A stretch of DNA of 10,202 bases from Candidatus Margulisiibacteriota bacterium. GTDB taxonomy: Bacteria > Margulisbacteria > Termititenacia > Termititenacales > Termititenacaceae. The stretch lies in NCBI GenBank assembly GCA_031279615.1, contig JAITIE010000075.1, positions 1 to 10,202 on the forward strand, read 5' to 3'. Of the stretch, positions 6,369 through 10,202 are shown one piece after another. Made by a program: the position numbers and the translations under genes. Numbering within the stretch: the stretch's first letter is position 1; each line of letters opens with the position of its first letter. The notes below the pieces were generated by a model that saw only the letters and a program-made list of their open reading frames with translations, ran no database searches and was not told where the DNA came from.

Positions 6369-7349
6369 ATGGATTTACTCCGTGAATTATTTCATCCTTA
6401 CAAACGAATAAAAAAAGTGCGTTTCGAGGCCTGCACGATGTGCCAGCTCAAATGCGTGAGCTGTGACACGGCCAATGGCGAATCGCGCCGCAACGCGGTC
6501 GGCTGGGGTTATCTCCAGGCCGCCGCTTTTCAAAAATTTGTCGCGCAAAATCCGTCTATCAAAATAATCGAACTTTCCAACTGGGGAGAAATTTTCTTAA
6601 ATCCCGAAATTGCCGAGATTTTCCGCATCGGCTATGAACACGGTCTGGAGCTGACCGTCGGCAACGGCGCAAATCTGAACAACGTAAAGCCGGAAGTTTT
6701 GGAAGCGCTGGTCAAATATCGGGCGCGCTACATTTCGGTGTCGCTCGACGGCGCGTCGCAGGAAACTTATGTCCAGTACCGGCGCGGCGGCAATTTTGAC
6801 CGCGTGCTGGCCAATCTCAAAATACTCAATGAATTTAAGCGGCAATACAACTCTCCGTATCCGCAGCTCGGCTGGCAGTTTATAGTTTTTGGCCACAACG
6901 AGCATGAGCTGGCCAAGGCGCGCGCCCTGGCGGAAGAATTAAATATGGAATTCAAACCCAAACTAAACGCGCACGAAGAAAATTCTCCGCTGCACAATCC
7001 CGAAGCCGTGCGCCGCGAGCTGGGATTAAAATATATTTCCCGCGCCGAGCAGGAGCAAAAGACCGGCCGTTTTCGCGCGCTGGCCTGCCATCAGCTCTGG
7101 CAGCAACCGCAGATCAATTGGGACGGCAAACTGCTGGGCTGCTGCCAGAATATTTGGGGCGATTTCGGCAACGTGCTGGAGACGCCGCTCAAAGACTTGC
7201 TGGTCAGCAAAAAATATGTTTACGCCAAAAAAATTCTGCTGGCGGCTCCGGAAGCCAGAAACCGGCCTTTGCAATACGATTTGCCCTGCGCGCGCTGTGT
7301 GTTTTTTCACCGGCTGAAATCGCTGCGCCTCGGGACGTTTAAAAAATAA
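6369..7349 (+). CDS. radical SAM protein with SPASM-type C-terminal domain
   Basis: The 326-residue protein has the radical SAM cluster motif C25-x3-C29-x2-C32 within ACTMCQLKCVSCD, which binds the [4Fe-4S] cluster that cleaves S-adenosylmethionine. An extra Cys22 lies three residues before it. Family strands follow: IIELSNWGEIFLNPEI (about 65-80, the glycine-rich SAM-contact region), then YISVSLDGASQETY in the middle of the barrel. From about residue 238 the chain has a SPASM/twitch-like tail: ACHQLW, then INWDGKLLGCCQNIWGDFGN with a CC pair, LKDLL, and a final PCARCVFF. These cysteines could bind one or two auxiliary clusters. SPASM enzymes modify peptides, proteins or sugars; no precursor peptide or carrier gene is nearby, so the substrate is unknown. 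The aldo/keto reductase starts 17 bp downstream and is probably cotranscribed. Confidence 0.9.
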   Translation: MDLLRELFHPYKRIKKVRFEACTMCQLKCVSCDTANGESRRNAVGWGYLQAAAFQKFVAQNPSIKIIELSNWGEIFLNPEIAEIFRIGYEHGLELTVGNGANLNNVKPEVLEALVKYRARYISVSLDGASQETYVQYRRGGNFDRVLANLKILNEFKRQYNSPYPQLGWQFIVFGHNEHELAKARALAEELNMEFKPKLNAHEENSPLHNPEAVRRELGLKYISRAEQEQKTGRFRALACHQLWQQPQINWDGKLLGCCQNIWGDFGNVLETPLKDLLVSKKYVYAKKILLAAPEARNRPLQYDLPCARCVFFHRLKSLRLGTFKK

Positions 7350-7352
7350 AAC

Positions 7353-7359
7353 AAGGAGG
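7353..7359 (+). promoter_or_regulatory. strong Shine-Dalgarno site of the aldo/keto reductase gene
   Basis: AAGGAGG, a full anti-Shine-Dalgarno match, lies 7 bp before the ATG at 7367 in the short gap after the radical SAM stop. It is the best ribosome binding site in the window and suggests higher translation of this gene than of its operon partner. Confidence 0.85.
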
Positions 7360-7366
7360 AATTTTT

Positions 7367-8191
7367 ATGCAAAATTTAAAATTAAACAACGGGGTATCTA
7401 TACCGGAAATCGGCTTTGGCACGTGGCAGACGCCAGACGGTGAAACAGCAGTGCGGGCTGTAAAGACCGCGCTAGAATACGGCTACACGCACATAGACAC
7501 GGCGGCTTGTTATGAAAATGAAGCCAGCGTCGGCCATGCCGTGCGGGAGAGCGGAATCCCGCGCGAGAAACTTTTCATCACCACCAAGCTCTGGAACACC
7601 GAACGCGGCTATGACAGCGCGTTAAAAGCCTTTGCGGCCAGTCTCCAAAAACTGCAGCTGGAATACATCGACCTGTATCTCATTCACTGGCCGGATAATA
7701 AAAATCCTGAGCCGAATATCGCCAGCTGGAAAGCTTTTGAAAAACTTTATAAAGAAGGATTGATCAAAGCGCTCGGCGTCAGCAATTTTCAGCCGCGGCA
7801 TTTGCGGCCCTTGCTGGACATGGCGGAAATAAAACCGGCGGTCAATCAAATCGAATACCATCCGGGGTACCGGCAGGAGGAAACTGTGGAGTTCTGCCGC
7901 AAGCACGACATTTTGGTCGAAGCCTGGAGTCCTCTGGGCTGCGGGCGGATACTGCAAGACTCCAATCTGCGGCGGATCGCGCAGAAATATAATAAATCAA
8001 TCGCTCAGCTTTGCCTGCGCTGGTGCCGGCAAAACGGGACTCTGCCGCTGCCGAAATCCGTCACGCCGGAACGGATCAAAGAAAACCTGCGGGTATTCGA
8101 TTTCGAGATCAGCGCGGAGGATATGCAGTATATTAATGACTTGCCGCAATTTGGCTGGTCAGGCTTAGAACCGGACAAGGTGGATTTTTAA
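7367..8191 (+). CDS. NAD(P)H-dependent aldo/keto reductase
   Basis: This is a 274-residue (alpha/beta)8-barrel oxidoreductase that reduces aldehydes or ketones to alcohols in the cytosol. The catalytic tetrad is complete: Asp44 and Tyr49 (HIDTAACYENE), Lys74 (ITTKLWN) and His107 (IDLYLIHWPD). Other family blocks are IPEIGFGTWQT near the N-terminus, LGVSNFQPRHL, AVNQIEYHPGYRQ, and the cofactor-binding LPLPKSVTPERIKENL. Length and motifs fit the 2,5-diketo-D-gluconate reductase/YtbE-like branch of small bacterial AKRs, whose substrates are broad, so no gene symbol is given. It follows the radical SAM gene by 17 bp; the pairing may be functional but nothing in the sequence proves it. The stop overlaps that of the convergent small gene within TTAA at 8188-8191. 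Confidence 0.96.
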   Translation: MQNLKLNNGVSIPEIGFGTWQTPDGETAVRAVKTALEYGYTHIDTAACYENEASVGHAVRESGIPREKLFITTKLWNTERGYDSALKAFAASLQKLQLEYIDLYLIHWPDNKNPEPNIASWKAFEKLYKEGLIKALGVSNFQPRHLRPLLDMAEIKPAVNQIEYHPGYRQEETVEFCRKHDILVEAWSPLGCGRILQDSNLRRIAQKYNKSIAQLCLRWCRQNGTLPLPKSVTPERIKENLRVFDFEISAEDMQYINDLPQFGWSGLEPDKVDF

Positions 8192-8511
8192 AACAGGAAA
8201 ATATCCCCGTTTCCGCTGATCGAGCATTTTTCGCCGTTAATGATGCGGGTTTTACCGCTGGTCGCTTTTATCTTGTCTATTTTGCCGTGTTCGTCAAAAA
8301 GAATTACATCGCCTTGTTTTAGCAAGACATAATCTTTTCCGTAATACACTTTTACAGGCCGCGCTACCACCACTCGTTTAACTTGCCCGCTCGCATAGTA
8401 CAGCACTTCTTTCCACGCCGGCACGGAAACGCCTGTGTCTACAATGATGGACATCGGCACGTTAAGGCCAACTATAATGTCCGGGAGACTTGAAATAATT
8501 TTATGCCGCAT
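8188..8511 (-). CDS. small hypothetical protein with two beta-rich repeats
   Basis: I do not recognise this 107-residue protein. After a mildly hydrophobic N-terminus (MRHKIISSLPDIIVGLNVPM), which is not a convincing signal peptide, it consists of two related units of about 34 residues. Unit one (about 36-68) starts VLYYASGQVKRVVV and ends LLKQGD; unit two (69-103) starts VILFDEHGKIDKIK and ends SGNGD. The start of a third (IFLF) closes the chain. Each unit has a strand, a turn with G-K/Q, more strands, and a G-D ending, loosely like bacterial proteins built from short F-x-x-x-G-K-type beta repeats. It starts 26 bp after ygiQ on the same strand, so it is probably cotranscribed. GGAGAG lies only 2 bp before the ATG, a tight ribosome binding site. 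The reading frame has no overlapping rival, which supports a real gene. Confidence 0.65.
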   Translation of the reverse strand: MRHKIISSLPDIIVGLNVPMSIIVDTGVSVPAWKEVLYYASGQVKRVVVARPVKVYYGKDYVLLKQGDVILFDEHGKIDKIKATSGKTRIINGEKCSISGNGDIFLF

Positions 8512-8537
8512 AACTCTCCATAAACCAATAAGTAATT

Positions 8538-10202
8538 TTATACCCTAGTCAGGGTTTTCAGCAAATCCTCGCGTTGCAAAAGTCTCAGCGCTTTGGCCAC
8601 CTGCCGGTAATTTTTGGGCAAATGCGGCTGCAGCAGGGCTTTTTGAAAAGCGCGTTCCTCTCCGCGCGGCACATGCACCGGCTTTCGCGTGAACGGGTCG
8701 AGGCCGGTATAATACATCACGGTTGCCGCTGTCATCGGCGTCGGCGTGAAATTCTGCGCCTGCTCCAAACGGAGGTGATGCTCCTTGAGATACAGCGCCA
8801 ATTCCAGCGCATCTTTCAGTGTGCAGCCCGGATGCGCGGAAATAAAATAGGGCACGATGTATTGTTTTATATTGTGCGCTTTGTTGAACGCCAGAAATTT
8901 ATTCAAAAATTTTACGTACAGACTGTAAGACGGTTTGCCCATGACTTGTAAAACATTTTCGCAAATATGCTCCGGCGCGAGACTGAGCTGTCCGCCGACA
9001 TGATGCGTGAAAAGCATTTCCAGATATTCCGGGTCGAGCAACGCCAAATCATAACGAATGCCGCTGTTGAGCAAAACTTTTTTGACGCCGGGGAGCTGGC
9101 GCGCGCGGGCGAGCAGGGCTTTTTGCCGCGTGTGCGTCGTGTGCAGCTGGGGACAGATTTTGGGATACAGACAGCTGGCGCGCGCGCACCCTTGGCCGGT
9201 TGCCTGCGGGTATTCCCTCGCGCGCGTAGAAATCCGCGCTCGGTCACACCCTTGGCTGGACTTACAATACATGCCGTACATATTGGCCGTGGGGCCGCCG
9301 AGGTCAAAAATCGTGCCTTTAAAATCCGGGTCCCGGCAAATAATCGTCTGCAGCTCTTTGAGAATACTCTCCTCGGAACGGTTGATAATCTGCCGGCCGT
9401 GATGCTGGGATATCGCGCAAAAAGCGCAGCCGCCAAAACAGCCGCGGTGCGTGATCGTCGAAAAACGCACAAAATCATAACAGGGAATTTTCCGGCCTGT
9501 GTAACGCGGATGCGGCGCGCGCGCAAAAGGCAGGAAAAACAATTCGTCGACTTCTTTGCCGGTCAGATTGTCCGGCGGCGTGGTGACTAAAAATCGGTCT
9601 TTGTACGGCTCGACTATAACGCGCGGTTTTTTCTTGCGCCCTTCGCGGAAATACAGCGCAAAATGTTCCGCATGAACTTTCCGGTCGGTTAAAGCTTTTT
9701 CCGCCGCCGGTAAAAACAGCCTGTCTTCCGGCACATTGTCGAGAGTCTTATACGCTTTCGTGCTGTTAGGCGGCTGCGGCAGGTCTGCCCACCGGCCGCC
9801 CGCGCGCAAATGCTCCGCAATCAACAGCGTCGCTTTTTCGGACATGCCGTAAAGCAGCAAATCGGCTTTGGCGTCGAGCAGCAACGAGCGGCGCGGCTTG
9901 TCGTCCCAGTAATCATAATGCACAAAACGCCGCAGGCTCGCTTCCACGCCGCCTAAAACCACCGGCACATTTTTATAAATCTGCTTAATAAGCGAGGTGT
10001 ACACAATGCTGGCGCGGTCGGGACGGTGTCCGGCTTCGTTATCGGGCGAGTACATATCCGTGCGGCGCGGTTTTTTATCCGCCGTGTAATTATTGACCAG
10101 GGAGTCGATATTGCCCGCGCTCACGCAGAAAAAAAGATTGGGCTTGCCCAGCGCGGTGATGCTCCGCGGGTCTTTCCAGTCCGGCTGGGGAATCAGGCCG
10201 AC
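8538..10202 (-). CDS. ygiQ: YgiQ-family radical SAM protein, 5' end outside window
   Basis: The frame stays open to the window edge: the codons before the GTG at 10124 read VGLIPQPDW, then LGKPNLFFCVSAGNIDS, which is conserved YgiQ sequence, so that GTG is internal. 554 residues are visible; compared with E. coli YgiQ roughly the first 75 are missing. The radical SAM cluster motif C-x3-C-x2-C (CFGGCAFC) is at visible residues 255-262. Other family blocks are NNYTADKKPR, PVVLGGVEASLRRFVHYDYW, IFDLGGPTANMY, THHVGGQLSLAPEH and YFISAHPGCT. The reaction is unknown for the whole family (old UPF0313 group). A 20-residue insertion (visible 317-336) sits after CKSS in the cysteine-rich segment. Removing it gives CKSSQGCARASCLYPKICP, close to the normal C-K...SC-x-YP-x-ICP. 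The C-terminus lacks the long tail of the E. coli protein. Confidence 0.95.
   Translation of the reverse strand, partial: VGLIPQPDWKDPRSITALGKPNLFFCVSAGNIDSLVNNYTADKKPRRTDMYSPDNEAGHRPDRASIVYTSLIKQIYKNVPVVLGGVEASLRRFVHYDYWDDKPRRSLLLDAKADLLLYGMSEKATLLIAEHLRAGGRWADLPQPPNSTKAYKTLDNVPEDRLFLPAAEKALTDRKVHAEHFALYFREGRKKKPRVIVEPYKDRFLVTTPPDNLTGKEVDELFFLPFARAPHPRYTGRKIPCYDFVRFSTITHRGCFGGCAFCAISQHHGRQIINRSEESILKELQTIICRDPDFKGTIFDLGGPTANMYGMYCKSSQGCDRARISTRAREYPQATGQGCARASCLYPKICPQLHTTHTRQKALLARARQLPGVKKVLLNSGIRYDLALLDPEYLEMLFTHHVGGQLSLAPEHICENVLQVMGKPSYSLYVKFLNKFLAFNKAHNIKQYIVPYFISAHPGCTLKDALELALYLKEHHLRLEQAQNFTPTPMTAATVMYYTGLDPFTRKPVHVPRGEERAFQKALLQPHLPKNYRQVAKALRLLQREDLLKTLTRV
9187..9259 (-). repeat. 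direct repeats bounding a 60-bp in-frame insertion in ygiQ
   Basis: CACCCTTGGCCGG at 9187-9199 and CACCCTTGGCTGG at 9247-9259 (plus strand) are 60 bp apart and differ at one base. In protein terms QGCDRA and QGCARA flank the added 20 residues, which span about 9195-9254. The insert is 67% G+C by my count, with alternating CG runs. On the coding strand it can form three small hairpins: GGT-GTG-ACC, GCGCG-n8-CGCGC and GGG-AATA-CCC. The middle of the insert is not a copy of flanking sequence, so plain tandem duplication does not explain it well. Confidence 0.75.

Noticed and set aside
9178..9240. Frameshift or assembly error in ygiQ at the CG-rich stretch
   Set aside because: The frame is intact through the region and both sides align with the family in the same frame, so a 60-bp in-frame insertion explains it better.
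8912..9590. Long overlapping frames on both strands (minus 8912-9526 and plus 8967-9590) within ygiQ
   Set aside because: They are rich in Arg, Ala and Ser without known motifs, and the ygiQ frame carries conserved family sequence through the whole region. They arise from the high G+C content.
10122..10124. GTG as the true start of ygiQ
   Set aside because: Conserved YgiQ residues continue in frame upstream to the window edge.
226..10202. Intrinsic terminators, tRNA, rRNA, riboswitch, CRISPR array or insertion sequence
   Set aside because: Spacers are at most 94 bp and hold no G+C-rich hairpin followed by a T run, no cloverleaf or rRNA-like sequence, no spaced repeats with spacers, and no transposase gene.

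Overview
The window is a compact bacterial chromosome segment that is almost entirely coding. The G+C content looks close to 50% by eye. All recognisable genes are bacterial: PR-AMP cyclohydrolase, PR-ATP pyrophosphohydrolase, GatCAB amidotransferase with a zinc-cysteine GatB, a YefM/RelE-type module and a YgiQ radical SAM protein. A one-pass membrane TPR protein and a GerMN-domain protein sit between hisE and gatC. I cannot name the lineage from sequence alone. An uncultured candidate-phylum type bacterium (Margulisbacteria or Elusimicrobia-like) is a guess with low confidence.

Layout. Positions 1-225 hold the 3' end of an XRE-type helix-turn-helix regulator. Positions 271-5712 form one tight plus-strand operon: hisI, hisE, TPR membrane protein, GerMN protein, gatC, gatA, gatB. 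Every junction overlaps, abuts or has a gap of at most 2 bp. On the minus strand, 5709-6274 is a two-gene toxin-antitoxin operon (antitoxin first, ATGA overlap) that converges on gatB. A 94-bp divergent spacer (6275-6368) carries the antitoxin promoter, a 17-bp palindrome over its -10 box, and the promoter for the plus-strand pair radical SAM/SPASM protein (6369-7349) plus aldo/keto reductase (7367-8191). The minus strand then carries ygiQ (8538-10202, running off the window at its 5' end), followed by a 107-residue protein of unknown function (8188-8511).

How the genes fit together. The first operon mixes two histidine-biosynthesis steps with the amidotransferase that makes Gln-tRNA(Gln) and/or Asn-tRNA(Asn). 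The two envelope-type proteins between them have no obvious functional link, so shared transcription may be economy rather than pathway logic. The toxin-antitoxin module looks self-contained and autoregulated.

Most notable observations. (1) ygiQ carries a clean 60-bp, 20-codon in-frame insertion with 13-bp near-identical direct repeats at its edges, and gatA carries a clean 48-bp, 16-codon insertion made of two 24-bp repeats. Removing either restores the usual family spacing. (2) The two plus-strand transcription units with visible starts have a -10 box ending exactly 7 bp before the ATG and no Shine-Dalgarno sequence, which suggests leaderless mRNAs, while internal genes have good Shine-Dalgarno sites. 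(3) Both convergent gene pairs end on a shared TTAA in which the two TAA stops overlap. No intrinsic terminator was seen anywhere.
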